A DNA stretch of 64,000 bases, from assembly GCA_034509425.1 (NCBI GenBank), contig JAVTVJ010001191.1:107501-171500 (forward strand), in the 5' to 3' direction. Positions 42,737 through 55,602 of this stretch are shown here, piece by piece. A model generated the notes under the pieces. That model did no database searches and was not told where the DNA came from. It saw only the letters and a program-made list of their open reading frames with translations. Both the position numbers and the translations under genes were made by a program. Source of the DNA: Eopsaltria australis. Taxonomy: Eukaryota > Chordata > Aves > Passeriformes > Petroicidae. Numbering within the stretch: the stretch's first letter is position 1; each line of letters begins with the position of its first letter.

Positions 42737-44114
42737 CTGGAAAAGAAAAAAATAAAAACAGATATTAAAAATCAGTAACTTCAATTTCCTGTTTATTTTC
42801 TGCATGATTAATTACTACAGCAAAAAAAAACAAGGCAGTGAAGAAGCAGGATTGTATCAGTATTTGCCACACCACCTGTGCCTTACAGAACTCAGTGCTT
42901 CATTTTTGCACTTCCCTGTGCATCCATGAGGGCATTTTCCTGCCAGCAAACAGCTACAGTCCAGCTCTGCTTTAGCAATGGCCTCAAAACCAGCCTTTAT
43001 TTATAAATAGAGACAGAGGGAAGGACAGAGCTCAGTCAGATCCCAGGGATGCTGCTCCAGGCTCCATGACTTTCCTGAGTGCCACAATCCCTGTTCCTCT
43101 TTAGGAGGGAAATGAGCTCCATTTCCAACTGCTGAAACCCAACATCAGCGATCTGGTTTTTATTCCTGACAGAAAATGCCCTGCCTTGCTCAGGGTCCCT
43201 TTGTCTTACACCAAATACACGATAAAGATTAAACCCCATGTCCAGGCTGCTTTGCCCCAGCCCAGCCCCAGATCTGAGGAGCAGCGAGGGCTGAAGGTGC
43301 CGGGGCAGGGCGGGGGAGCCTCCAGGAGAGCGCCGCTGGCTCTGCAAACAAAGCAAGCACACAGAATCCAAATTTAATCTGGACACAGAGAAGGAAAAAC
43401 ATTTTTCTTGCAGCACACAAAGGCTGACATGAGCTGCCTGAGCCGAGGGACAATGAGCAGCACCGGAGCAGCACAACAATGAGCTACAGCCTCTTGTCCT
43501 GCGAGATTCCACTCGTGTCTTCCAGGCAACAGCAGAAAGGCAAAGGGGAACAGAAGCAGGAGAATCATTTAGGCTGCTTGAACAGCAGCAGAAATTTATC
43601 AATATCCCTAAGAAAAGGCATTCACTTGCACCAACAATTTCCTTTTGTCTGAATTCCTGTTTGCTCCCCTCCCCATCCCCCTTTCACACTTCCCACATTC
43701 TCTTCTGGCTCCCAACTTGGGAACCTCCCTCTGAGTCCCCTCCCCAGATGTCCCCGCACAAACCCCTGGCACTTTTGCCAGCCAGGCTCCCCAGCAGTTG
43801 GAATTTAGGGAATGATGGACACAATCCTGAGTCTTTTTCCTCATAATTTGGCCAAGCACATGACCCCACAGCCTTGTGCCCAAGGCCAGGAAAGGCAGCT
43901 GATGCTGCTCCATGCACACCAAATGTTACCCCCGAAGTTTCAAATGCCAGCTGCAGTGATCAAGGGTTCAGATGAGCTCCCTGAGGTGTGGGACTCTCCT
44001 AAAGCATTCCTGGAGTGATGAAAAATGAGCAATTGTATCTTTGCTTATGTTTTCTTACTGTACTCTGCTGTGGGAAAGAACTCTGCCATGCTGCTGGGTT
44101 TTATGACTGCAAGG

Positions 44115-44376
44115 AAACCCTGAGGAAAAAATAAAAGGGAAAAAAAAGAGGAAAAAAGAAGGGGGGGGGAAAGGAGGAGGAAAAAAATGAGGAAAAAGTA
44201 AAAATAAAAAAAACGATAACAAAAAAATCCCCCCAAACAAGAAAAAAAGAAAAAAAACCACCAAAACCAAACCAGCAACAAAAAAACCCAAAAAACAAAA
44301 CCAAAAAAACCCCAAAACCAAAACGAAACAAAAAAGAAAAAAAAAAAAGAAAAAAAAAAGAAAAAAAGGAAAAATC
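44115..44376. repeat. A-rich / polypurine low-complexity tract
   Basis: About 260 bases of A runs broken by G (left part nearly pure purine to about 44195, including nine G) and then by C (AAAACCAAA type). In the ITSN1 transcript this reads as a long pyrimidine-rich tract about 1.4 kb before exon 2. Confidence 0.9.
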
Positions 44377-44944
44377 AAAAGCAGAACTCCCTGCAGTCCC
44401 CCCTCTCACAGCCCAGGCAGTTTCCACATTATCTTTTCCTTTTTAGCAGAAAGGGGAAGCAGCAGAGCATTTCCAGTGCTCAGCCCTTCAGGGAAGATCC
44501 TCCTCCACAGACTGCCAGGATTCCAAAGGAATTGACTGCCCTTTACCTTGAACACAGGAGGAAGAGAAGAGGGAGTGGGAAGTCTGAACACCAGCCCCGT
44601 GCTGGATTCCAAGGAAAGCAGAAACTATTCCAGAGAACTTCCAGAGGGGGAAAAGTAAAACAAGAAATAAAGAAAAAAGAAAAAAAAAAACCAACAAAAA
44701 AACAAAGCCAGATGAAATAATGATGGGGGAATGGAGAGAAGGAACAGAAAACTTGTGTTTAAATTTGAGAGGCTGAAACCCAAACCAAAATCAACTGTGG
44801 ACAGAGAGACAAGGAGCAGCAAATTGAGGGAAAGACAAATCTCTCCCTTCCTGGAATATGCTGGAATTGGCTGTTTATTGCTGATGGATCACCCAAGTTC
44901 CATAACCACAGGTTTCATTCTGCATGACTGAGGTAACACCAGGG

Positions 44945-45022
44945 CCCCAATTCTCTCTCCCAGAGGCTGGACCAGATGGTCTTTCGAGGTCCATCCTGAG
45001 CCAAGCTCTTCTGTGATTGTGC
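44945..45022 (+). mobile_element. CR1 3'-end scrap
   Basis: GGACCAGATGGTCTTTCGAG then GTCCATCCTGAGC and TTCTGTGATTGTGC. Confidence 0.65.
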
Positions 45023-45145
45023 TTTTGGGGCTGAAGATCTCAGGGATGGACGACAGGGATTATTTATCCCCAAAAACATCTGGCACAGTTGCAATATAAT
45101 AAATTATCATATATATGTAAAGTATTGTAAAGCAAAAAAACCAGC

Positions 45146-45635
45146 ACAGGATCCCTGAGGCTGGCAAAGCCCTGCCAGCCCATGCAGTCCCAGCTGGGCC
45201 CTGTGCCCACCTTGTCCCCAGCCCAGAGCACTGAGTGCCACCTGCAGCCCTTCCTTGGCCACCTGCAGGGATGGCGACTCCAAAGCTCCCTGGGCAGCCC
45301 CTGCCAAGGCCTGAGCTCCCTTTCCATGGGCAAATTGCTCCTGCTGTCCAAGCTGAGCCTCCCCTGGCCCAGCCTGAGGCCGTTCCCTCTCCTGCTGTCC
45401 CTGTCCCTGGGAGCAGAGCCCGACCCCCCCTGTGCCCCCTCCTGGCAGGGACTTGTGCAGAGCCACAAGGTCCCCCCTGAGCCTCCTTTGCTCCAGGCTC
45501 AGCCCTTTCCCAGCTCCCTCAGCCTCTCCTGGGCCTCCAGCCCCTTCCCAGCTCCGTTCCCTGCCCTGGACACGCTCCAGCCCCTCAAGGTTTCTGTTGC
45601 AGCTGAGGGCCCAGAACTGACATCTCAATGTCCAA
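45146..45635 (-). mobile_element. CR1 fragment (group B)
   Basis: Near-complete group B 3' part, from GGATCCCTGAGGCTGGCAAA to GACACGCTCCAGCCCCTCAA and CTCAATGTC. Confidence 0.92.
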
Positions 45636-46482
45636 CCTTATTTTGAAATAGTAACCAGTTGTTTAGATGTGCCTTCTACATTCTCCAGTCTCTACCAGTT
45701 CCACAGCAGCACTGACTCCACTCCTCTGCCTTCCCTGTCTCCCACAGGGAAAGAACCCACAGTGGGATAAAAAAAAAAATCATGAAGGAACCAACTGCCC
45801 AGAGAGCTGCCAGAAATGCAGGCTGGAAAAGCTGAGCTCTGTGCCATCCCTTCCCTTCAGGAAAGCTGTGATTTCACTCCAACAACTGTTATTTGTACTT
45901 GCAGGAACTTGGATACCTCAGCAATTCTTTGAACTCTTAACAGATTCAATTGACATTGCCCAATGAGTTCAGGAATGATTCAAACAGGAAGAAGGGGAGA
46001 CGATAAGGGAACCACAACTGCACCGTCAGGCAATCACACACAGCTCCCTGGGGAAGCCAGCCCACAACTCCCACCAGCAGCAAAATCGTGCCAGTAATGA
46101 AACATGACCAACAGTTCCTCAAAGGGTGCATTTTCCACAGGAGTCTGAAGATGCAATAGATACTTTATCCTGCTTTTAGAGGGCACGAGGAACTTGGAGC
46201 TACCCACCTTTGCCTGTCTCAAAAGAGTTTAAGCCATTGCTGCACTGGGATTTACCAAACCTATCCAAGGTTAAACAGCTCCTTCCAACATAAATCCCCT
46301 CATCCCTCAACAGCAGAGCTCCACATCTCATCCGCAGGGTATAAACCATTGGACACTGGGATCAGTCATGAGTTCTGCACTTCCCAACTCTCCAGAGAAG
46401 GCAAACATCCCAGCTTCCCAATTCCCAGTGTGGTGCCAACAGCTGCCATCCCACAGGCCCTCTCCCCACTGAGCTCAGAGCA

Positions 46483-46782
46483 TCCCTGAGGCTGGCAAAG
46501 CCCTGCCAGCCCATGCAGTCCCAGCTGGGCCCTGTCCCCACCTTGTCCCCAGCCCAGAGCACTGAGTGCCACCTGCAGCCCTTCCTTGGCCACCTGCAGG
46601 GATGGCGACTCCAAAGCTCCCTGGGCAGCCCCTGCCAAGGCCTGAGCTCCCTTTCCATGGGCAAATTGCTCCTGCTGTCCAAGCTGAGCCTCCCCTGGCC
46701 CAGCCTGAGGCCGTTCCCTCTCCTGCTGTCCCTGTTCCCTGGGAGCAGAGCCCGACCCCCCCTGTGCCCCCTCCTGGCAGGT
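46483..46782 (-). mobile_element. CR1 fragment (group B)
   Basis: GCATCCCTGAGGCTGGCAAA to GTGCCCCCTCCTGGCAGG. Confidence 0.9.
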
Positions 46783-47067
46783 CTGTGGGGCACTGGAGCG
46801 TGTTGGTGTTCCCAGGTCAGGGAGAGCAGTGACAGATCAATGACATTCCAGGAGATCAATAATTTGAAATGCCCACAGGACCATTCCACAGCTGCTCCCT
46901 GTGATTTCCTCCTGCTTGGGGTCACTGGCCTGTGCTGTTCTGGGCAGGCACAAAGGACCCTGGCTGTGAAAGCTGTTCCAATTGCACTGAATATCTCCTG
47001 GGCTCAGGGGTTTGGCCTCTGTCACCTGGGAGGTGGAAAGCCCAAAAAGTCTGGGAGTGAAATTGCA

Positions 47068-47160
47068 GAATCATGGAATGGTTTGGGTTGGGAGGGACCT
47101 TAAAGCACATCCAGTTTCACCCCTTGCCGTGGACAGGGACACCTCCCACTGGAGGAAACT
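47068..47160 (-). mobile_element. CR1 3'-end fragment
   Basis: AGAATCATGGAATGGTTTGG to ACACCTCCCACTGG, then truncated. Confidence 0.85.
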
Positions 47161-49198
47161 CCACAAGCTCCCCATCCATGGTTTTCCATGGAGTTCAGAG
47201 CTAAAGGAGCCTCTCCCCGTGCCTGAGCCAGGGTTCATGAGGTGTCCCCCTGGCACAGGGATGGAAAGTGTACAACAAACATCAGCACTGAGGCGTTCCA
47301 ATAGCACCACTTTGGTATCATGTACAACTGGGAGCTCCAGCACTACACAATTACCTTTGTAGACACAGAGAATGTTAAACCAGACAGTAATGAGAAACAC
47401 TTGCTTACCCCCAGCTCTGAATGGTGCAAACAAGCTCCCATGTCAGGGCTCTCTCTTCCACCTTACACTGCTGTGGCTAAGCTCAAATCCTCAAATTCTT
47501 GATCCTCATTCCAAATTATTTCTTCTCATAAACCAATATTCTATACACAAGTAGTGTTTATATATATATATAAAAAACAGAGAGGGTCTAAACCTAACTC
47601 CAGAAGTTTTTCATATGAAGGTAAAACTGAACTATTTACAGACCAACTCCATATATATAAAATCCCAGATCATGTCTAAATTTAAGTACTGATGTTGAAA
47701 GTTTTTACCTCAAAAAATGAGCAGGTTGAAAATAACTCCAGTCAAAACATTTCTTCACAGGAGTCAGGCACGTATGAAAATTCCTTTCACACTGTATTAT
47801 ATATGGACTTTAAAAACATGCCTCAGAATATTAGAGTTTCTATTTTAAGTTATCTGTGCTCTGCTGAGGCCATGTTTACAGAAACAACTGCAAGAAAGCC
47901 ACAGGAGGTATAAATTAAGAATAATTGAGCTATTTCAGTGCTGTGTGTCTTTACACAGACACATTTCACACACAAAAAAAAATCCTATTTTTGTTTTCCC
48001 TAAAATGCAACACAGCATTTCTAATCCTAAACAATTCCTCATGAGATAATCCTTGATTTGAATGCCAAAATTAATTCCTGAGGCCACTTATCAGTCACCT
48101 TCCTCCTCCTGCAGGAAAAAAAAGGAGACAAACCCAAGCAGATAAAGTCCCCACATCCTCCAAGAATTCCAAATGACAACAAAATCCCCCCAAGCAGGAC
48201 ATGACATGAGAGTGTCCCAGGCTGCCAGCAGGGTTTGGAGCTTGCACATGTTCCATGGGAAAGCCTCTAGACCAGGAGCAGTCAAGGGACTCAGTTTTAG
48301 TAAAGCCTGGTAATTTTGGATCAGTGTCAGAAAACAAAAGCATCTGGAGACATTCAGAGAATTCTGATCCTTGCTCTTTGGAGACCAGATTTTAACTCAG
48401 TCACCAGTTTGCAAAACTTTCCAGGGTTTCTGCTCCTTACAGGAGTGACTGGGACAGTAAAAACCTTCACAAATGTCAAGTCCTGCCATTTCTGCTATTT
48501 TGTGCCAAGCACCCAGAAGAGAGCAACAAAGCAACTCCCCACTGCAGATGTTTTTCAACACCTGTGGCAATGATCAAACTGCTGAGAAGTCACTTCTGTA
48601 TTCCAGAATCATGGAATGGTTCAAGAACCCTTTTCAAGAGGTGACTGACTCGTATTGTAAAAGATTTAGCACAATGAAAAGCCATTGTATCACTCAGCTG
48701 TTTCTAAACCCCTTAATATGAAATAAGTATCTTGTTTTATTGTTAGTTTAATAGTTGTTGGTTCTGAAATGTTGTTCAGAACCACCAGACCCTGTAAAAC
48801 AGGAATTCCAGGAGTTTCCTAGTGCTGCAATTTGTTGATTTTTTTAAGTTGCCTTCACTCACACAGGTGCAGCAGTGAGCTGTTTGCTCATTTTGTTTGT
48901 TTGGAGAGTGTGACAAAAGCCCTCATTAACACAATGACAGTGGGCAATTGCTGACTCCTCCATCAAATCTCTCTTGGACAGCAGTGGTGGCCTTCCAGCC
49001 CAAGATTTAATCACTTGTAGGCCTGACCTAATCCCACGCAGCTATGCTGTGAAAATCCATGTGCTTGTCTCAACTTTAGAGCTGATCCTTTGAAATGGGG
49101 ACAATGCAAAAAAAAAAAGAAAATGGACTGTTCTTGAGTAGTTTCACTTCACCTTCTCCATCTCTGCTGGGGGAAGGGTAGGAAGGAAGGAAAAGCCC

Positions 49199-49288
49199 TG
49201 AGTCAGCACAAGTGTTGAGTCAGGGAGCTCAGGATGTGCACGTCCATTCCCGTTCCCCTCCTCCGAGGCAAAGGCAGCAGATAAAAGG
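49199..49288. promoter_or_regulatory. Possible intronic enhancer/promoter motif cluster
   Basis: TGAGTCAGCA (49199-49208, NF-E2/Maf-type), a second TGAGTCA (49216-49222, AP-1), then AGATAAAAGG (49279-49288), which is both a GATA-type site and a TATA-like box on the plus strand. Motif matches only. Activity and cell type are inferred. Confidence 0.35.
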
Positions 49289-50464
49289 GCTGGCAGGGCA
49301 GGGAGAGGCTGCAGCTGGTGAGGAAAGCAAAGGCTCTGTCTTCTGAAGGACTCCTGGAGGTCACTCTGTCCCCTGCAAGCAGCTGCTCCCCTGAACTCTT
49401 CCAGTTACATAACAGCAGGGCTCTGCTGGTGCAGATTTGGGAAGCAGATTTTCAAACCAGGCATTTAATAGGAGAATTATGCAGCGTCTACCAGGCCTTA
49501 GCAGCATCTCAGGAGCTGTGTCACCACTGCCTGAGGCAGCTCCTAGCTCCCACCCAAGGACATTGTGCTCTGAATTTCTTCCAAGCTCTGTCTTCTCAAC
49601 TTGTGCAGGACACAAGGAGCTCTCCAGATGCAAGAAGAGACTTTAATTGAGGCATTTAGACCAGGATTTTTGCCATTCACCTTCCTTCTGGTCACACTCA
49701 GCCCTGCTGCTCGTTGCAACACCAGTTGGTCATAGGTGGCCAAGAGGAGAAGACGCTCAGCAGACAAGAAACATCAGCTTTACAGGGAAGAAATGTAAAT
49801 GTTGGAGGAACAGAGAGTGAAAATTCCTGGGCTGTTTCTCACAGGGAGAGGACAGGCCCTTGGGCATCTGTAAAATCAAGGGATTTCCTTACACTACAAA
49901 GGGGGCTGAGCAGGCACCAGTTCATGGGGAGGGTCAGGGACTCCCTCACATTGTCAAGCAGGCAGAGGCTGCATAAAGCCTAAACAATGAATTAAACATG
50001 GTAAAGTTCCCTTGCTAGAGCTCCTGTCTCCTGTATAAAGTATCTTTAAGCACACTCTAAGGAGATGAAGCAAAAAGGGCTTCACTGCATGAGAATATCC
50101 CAGAGGTTCCTGGTTCCATGAGATTGATTCCCTTCAAAATGCCTAGAACCAGTTTCCACACAAGAGCAAAACCATCCCAGGTGTGACCACAAAACCAGGC
50201 AAGTGCAAGACAAACAGTCTGCAAGATAAAGTGCAAACTGTAAGTACAAATAGAACACATGCAAATATACACATACATTTTAGAAGGCACAATCCAACTT
50301 TAGAACCCTATTACTTTGTTAAATAAATTATTAATTGACTGCAAGTACAACTGAATGGCACAAAAAATTGTGTAAGGGGTGTGTGCCAAGCTTTCTTCCA
50401 GATGACAATTGTGCTTTCCCCCCAGTTCCACACAAATCTCAACCCCTTGGCTGGGGTAAAAGAG

Positions 50465-50700
50465 TCACTGATAGGTTTGGGTTGGGAGGGACCCTAAAGC
50501 TCATCCCATGGCACCTGGGCAGGGACACTTTCCACTGTCCCAGGCTGCTCCAAGTCCCAATGTCCAGCCTGGCCTTGTCCCTGTCCCACTGCCAGGGATC
50601 CAGGGGCAGCCACAGCAAATCTGGGAATTCCATCCCAGCTTCTCCCCATCCTGCCAGGGAACAATTCCTGCCCAATATCCCCATCCAACCCTGCTCTCTT
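50465..50700 (-). mobile_element. CR1 fragment (group A)
   Basis: GTTTGGGTTGGGAGGGACCC to ACAATTCCTGCCCAATATCC. Confidence 0.9.
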
Positions 50701-51139
50701 CAAATGCTGAGATACAAGGCCAGGAATAACCCTGCTGGATGCACTCCCAGTGGTAATGACACGCTCAGACACAGCAAAGAAATGAGCAAAACTGACACAA
50801 AACAAGGGAAGACTTTCCATGAATTTCACTGGACTCGAAGTGTGAGGATTTATAGAACAAGACTTCCCCAAACCAACAGACAGTGAGGTTCAGGTTTGTC
50901 ACTACACAAAGCAGGTGAAGGCAGGAGTTCACTGGGAGAACAGCCAGATTTCAGCCCTAGCTCTGCCCCACAGCAGCATCACTGAACCACTGAGGGAGCA
51001 CCAGGATTGCCCCGAGTGTCCCGAAGCTCCAGCTATGCTGCATTTCTGCCAAGGGCTGGGAATCATTTCAGGCTGTGCAGGAGAGAGCAAGGACATGCAT
51101 ACAAAGCCAACAACTCCAAGGAAAAATCCAGATATGGAA

Positions 51140-51282
51140 GACAGGGTCTTGGTTTTTTTAAGTCCCAAGACAGGGGCTTGGTTTTTTTAAGTCCCAAGAC
51201 AGGGGCTTGGTTTTTTTAAGTCCCAAGACAGGGGCTTGGTTTTTTTAAGTCCCAAGACAGGGGCTTGGTTTTTTTAAGTCCC
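51140..51282. repeat. 29-base tandem repeat, 5 copies
   Basis: Unit CAAGACAGGGGCTTGGTTTT then TTTAAGTCC. The AGTCCC landmark falls at 51161, 51190, 51219, 51248 and 51277, exactly 29 apart. Copies are almost identical, so the expansion is recent. Each unit can form a 7-bp stem (GGGGCTT with AAGTCCC, one G-U type pair) around a T-rich loop. Confidence 0.95.
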
Positions 51283-52011
51283 ATGTATCAAACAGTTAGG
51301 GAAGAGATGCTCATCCTCAGCATGTAAATACTCAGAGCTGCTCTGAAGGATGAGGCTGAGGGGGAGGCACCACCTGCATGTGCATTTTCCATGCTGGCTC
51401 TTGAAAACTTTGTTATGGTCCTTCTCTAAATGGCCCAGGAAGTCTGGACAGTTAATAACACTGCAAAGAGTAATTTTCCTGTCCTGAAATGCCTTAATAC
51501 GTCTTTCCAGGATAAAAATTCCTTTCCTGCAAGAGGGTAAGAACATTAAGGCTGTTGTTAGTGCTAATGGTTTATTTACTGTAAGTCACAAATCTGTGGC
51601 GTGGGGAGGTTTGTTTACTGTAGCTCACAAATTTCTCCCCTGTGGGTACTTCAAAAGTCGACTGGTTTGCTGCTCCCTGTAATCAGGAAAATTTGCTACA
51701 AGGTTGTGGGGCAACCTTGGAGTGGGAAAAAAATCCAACTGCAAAACTGTAACACGATGCTGATTTCCCAACATAATAGATCTAAAAAACCTTTCAAGTT
51801 TGATTCCAGAAGAAAGCCAAGACAGCTGTGAAAACAAACCTCCTCCTTAAAACCCTCACATTTGCAAGTTTTTAACGTGCTGTCTGATAATCAGTGCCCA
51901 AGTACACCCACAAATTGCTCTCCTGGGATGTCAAAGCCTGATCCTCGCTCACTGATGCTGGCAGCAGGTTGGTTACTACAGAGACACCCAGAGCTCTGCA
52001 TCCTCAGGAGA

Positions 52012-52262
52012 GAATCCCAGGATCCCTGAGGCTGGAAAAGCACTCCCAGCCCATGCAGTCCCAGCTGGGCCCTGTCCCCATCTTGTCCCCAGCTCCGTTC
52101 CCTGCCCTGGACACGCTCCAGCCCCTCAAGGTCTCTCCTGCAGGAGCCACAACTGGACACAGCCCTCAAGGGGTCTCTCAATGCCCAGCACCGAGGGACA
52201 ATCCCTGCCTGGGTTCTGCTGGACACACTGGGGCTGATCCAAGCCAGGATGTTCCCTCAGCA
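52012..52262 (-). mobile_element. CR1 fragment (group B) with internal deletion
   Basis: TGAGGCTGGAAAAGCACTCC ... CTTGTCCCCAG joins directly to CTCCGTTCCCTGCCCTGGAC. About 330 bases present in intact copies are missing. It continues into inner CR1 sequence (TGATCCAAGCCAGGATGTTC). Confidence 0.82.
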
Positions 52263-52574
52263 AAGGCAAGGAGAAAAAAAATGCAAGTGAAGAGATGAAA
52301 CAGAGTAAAGAGAGGTCAGGGAGAAGAGGGCCAAGGAATGATGGAAGAGCAGGAAGGGCAGGACAGAGCAACTCCATGGTATAAACACAACTCATCTCTT
52401 TCTTCCTTCCAACTCCCACAGCTCTTACAGCACTCCAGCCAAACCTCCCAGAGACTGAGCTTTCCAAGGTTCACACCTCTGGGCAGAGATCAAACCTGCT
52501 CAGAAGGTGGTGCTACACCCACCACAGTACAACGATGTGAAGACACAAGTTTCCTTTAGGGTCTGACTTGCCTT

Positions 52575-52692
52575 GACAGCACCTTTGAGAGAACCTTTTC
52601 CTGATCTCGAGCCCAGACCTCCCTGACACAGCTTGAGCTGTTCCCTCGGGTCCTGTCCCTGCTCACAGGGAGCAGAGATCAGTGCCTGTCAA
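52575..52692 (-). mobile_element. CR1 inner fragment
   Basis: GACACAGCTTGAGCTGTTCC then CTCGGGTCCTGTCCCTGCTC and GAGCAGAGATCAGTGCCTGT. No 3' end. Resembles a different CR1 subfamily. Confidence 0.75.
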
Positions 52693-53589
52693 TGACAGAT
52701 ATGAAAGGTTAGTACAATTTATAGCACAGGAGGAACAAGCTGCTCGATTTATAGCTCATACTTGCAGCAGTGGATCAAACCTGACGATCCCAGTTCATCC
52801 AGGTGATTTCAGAAGCTGCTGTCACCCCTGACTGTGGATCAGGATTCCTTTCTTCCTCCATCTGGCTTGTTAAAAATAGGGGCAATTCACCTTGGCAGGG
52901 GAGTCTTGTGACCCCAAGAGGAGCTGGCTGGAGGGCCACTTGCTGCAGCAGCAGGTCCCCAGCAGGGCCTGGGGACAGCTGGGGAGGCAGCGTGAGGAGC
53001 AGAGGCTCTCCCAGCTGGCTCTGCACTCAGCAGGCACCGCTCAGCTCCGCTCCTGGCCCCAGCACAGCACGGCATTCTCTGCGAGCTGGCAACTGCCAGC
53101 ATCTCCAAAATAAACTGCATGCTAAAAATACAGCTCTGCTTATTTACCTTCTGAGTTCAGACCTCAAAATGAAAACTGGCATTCTGATGATGAATCCTGA
53201 ACTTCATCAATCATTACCTTCTGAAACAGCAAGCAAGAGTTTATGGCAGTCACTTGGCTGCAGGAGTGCAGCCTAAAGATAATTTACAGGAACAATTAAG
53301 TTGACAATATTTCAACTATTCAAAACCACCCTATACTGAAGCAATTGGAATCAAATCTTCATCACTCAAAAAAGCCCTTCTCAAACTTTTCCATTCTCCT
53401 GAAAAATACCACAGGTGTTTACTGGGGCTGGAAGTGAAGAGGAAACCCAAAATGAACTCACTGAGGTGAAAAGCTGGCTACTTGCAGAAGAAGGAATCTG
53501 AATTTTTGCCTCAAAATTAACTTGTCCCCCTCTGGGGACAGGAAAGGGGAGTAATACTCAACCACCATTGACATCAGGAAAATGAATCC

Positions 53590-54290
53590 ACAGAACCAGA
53601 GAATGGTTTGGAACGGACCTTAAAGCCCACCCAGTGCCACCCCTGCCATGGCAGGGACACCTCCCACTGTCCCAGGCTGCTCCCAGCCCCAGTGTCCAGC
53701 CTGGACATCCTTGGGCACTGCCAGGGATCCAGGGGCAGCCCCAGCAAATCTGGGCACCCTGTGCCAGGGCCTGCCCACCCTCACAGGGAGCAATTTTTTC
53801 CCAATATCTGATCTAGCCCTGTTATTTTTCACTTTGCAGCCATTCCCTGGCTCCTGTCCCTGCAGCCCTTGGGAATTGTCTCTCTCCATGGTTCCTGGGG
53901 CTCCTTCAGGCCCTGCAAGGCCACCCTGAGCTCAGCCCAAAGCTTCTCCTCTCCAGGCTGAACAATGCCAGCTGTGCCAGCCTTTCCTGCCAGCAGAGCT
54001 GCTCCATCCCTCTGCTCACCCTGGAGCCTCCTCTGGGCTCTCTGCAGCAGCTCCAGGTCCTCCCTGTGCTGGGCCCCAGGGCTGGGGCAGCTCTGCAGGT
54101 GGGCTCTCACCTGAGGGGGCTCAGGGGCACAATCCCAATCCCTGATCCCCACACACAGCACAGGAGGCTCTGGGTTGGGGCAAGTCCAGCTTTCCCAGGG
54201 CTGCTCCATCTGCTCATCCCAGCCTGGAGTGATCCCAGGAGTTGCCTGACTCAAGTGCAGAACTTTGTACTTTTCTAATCCAGGACCAAC
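53590..54290 (-). mobile_element. CR1 fragment (group A), longest copy
   Basis: About 700 bases. Includes the full 3' part, TCTCACCTGAGGGGGCTCAG, and the deeper segment CTGCTCATCCCAGCCTGGAG then TGCAGAACTTTGTAC. Confidence 0.88.
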
Positions 54291-55416
54291 AGAGGCAATG
54301 AACGTGCCAAGGATGACTCCCAGCATTTTCCAGATGATATGTTCAGTTCCCAAGCTCTGCCCAGCCAGACCAGGCCCTGTGGAGCAGTTATTACATCCAA
54401 TCCACGTTACTTTCTCACAGAAATGAAAAATTAAGTACCTGCAGAGATAAAACTACATGAACATGCCTCAGTTCTCATCTGCTTAAATGCTGCTGCTGAC
54501 AGTTTGAGAACCCAAGCACTCAGCACTCTTCCAAATGTTCAGCTGGACTTGTGCAACTTTCAAGCAGGAAACCCCAAATTACACAAGAAAAAAAAAAATC
54601 CAGTAACAAAAAATGCCGCTTCATATGTTTAAAGGAGAAAACAGCAGCAGCAAATAATCCTCAATTAAGGCCCCTAGGAAGAGATGCCCTTACACTCTAC
54701 ACTGAAGAGGCCATTTCCTCACACACTTTTGTTATTTTTTATTTGTAGTTCTCCAGCAAACATTGTCCATGACAACTCTAAAGCTACACGAGCTCTGTAT
54801 GGCAACAGCTCATGGCTTCCAACCCTGCTGAAGAATTTTACTAATTATTTCAACTCCTGGTATTGAAATGAGGACAAATGAAGGAATAACACAAGTCTTG
54901 GGGTATATGTTTGCCTATGGTTCTTTTAATCATTACTTGGACAGCTGGGAATTGGAATGCTCAAGCAGCAAGGAAAAAGGGAAAAAAAAAACCCAAGCAG
55001 CACCTCCTGTTCCTTCAGGACATGAACAAAGGAAAAGGATTTTTGAATGGGGCCCAGCAGAAAAATCAGCATCTTCCAAGCCTGAGATCATTCCCTCAGC
55101 CATCAGAAAGGCTCCTGTTTAAGAGCCTCAAATGAGGGCTTGCAGGGGCCTCCCAAAACCTGGTTGCCAGCAGCCAGGACAGAGTCAAAGCACTGCTAAA
55201 ATCCTCCAGGAACTGGAGGTACCAACTGGGAGAATCAGGTTGGAATGAGGTAAAGAAACCAGGGAACAGCAAATCCTGCAGGCTGAGGAGGAAATGCAAC
55301 ACCCTGGGACAACAGACACTAGAACCTGTGAGGGAAGACACCTAAAAACCACCATGGGAAAGGGAGGCAAAACTTCCTGGAACACAGATTGGCATGGCAG
55401 AGCTGAAGCCAGAAAT

Positions 55417-55602
55417 CACAGAATCCCAGAAGGTTTGGGTTGGAATGGACCTTAAAGCTCATCCAGTGCCACCCCTGCCAGGGACAGGGACACCTCCCAC
55501 TGTCCCAGGCTGCTCCCAGCCCCAGTGTCCAGCCTGGACATCCTTGGGCACTGCCAGGGATCCAGGGGCACAAACAGCAAATCTGGGCACCCTGTGCCAG
55601 TA
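55417..55602 (-). mobile_element. CR1 fragment (group A)
   Basis: ATCACAGAATCCCAGAAGGT to GGGCACCCTGTGCCAG. Shares the ACAAACAGC variant with the pair near 30.4 kb. Confidence 0.9.

Noticed and set aside
49279..49288. TATA box of an independent gene on the plus strand
   Set aside because: The sequence downstream shows no convincing coding exon. Kept only as a possible regulatory cluster.
51140..51282. Regular direct repeats resembling a CRISPR array
   Set aside because: The 29-base units are contiguous with no unique spacers, and the genome is a vertebrate.
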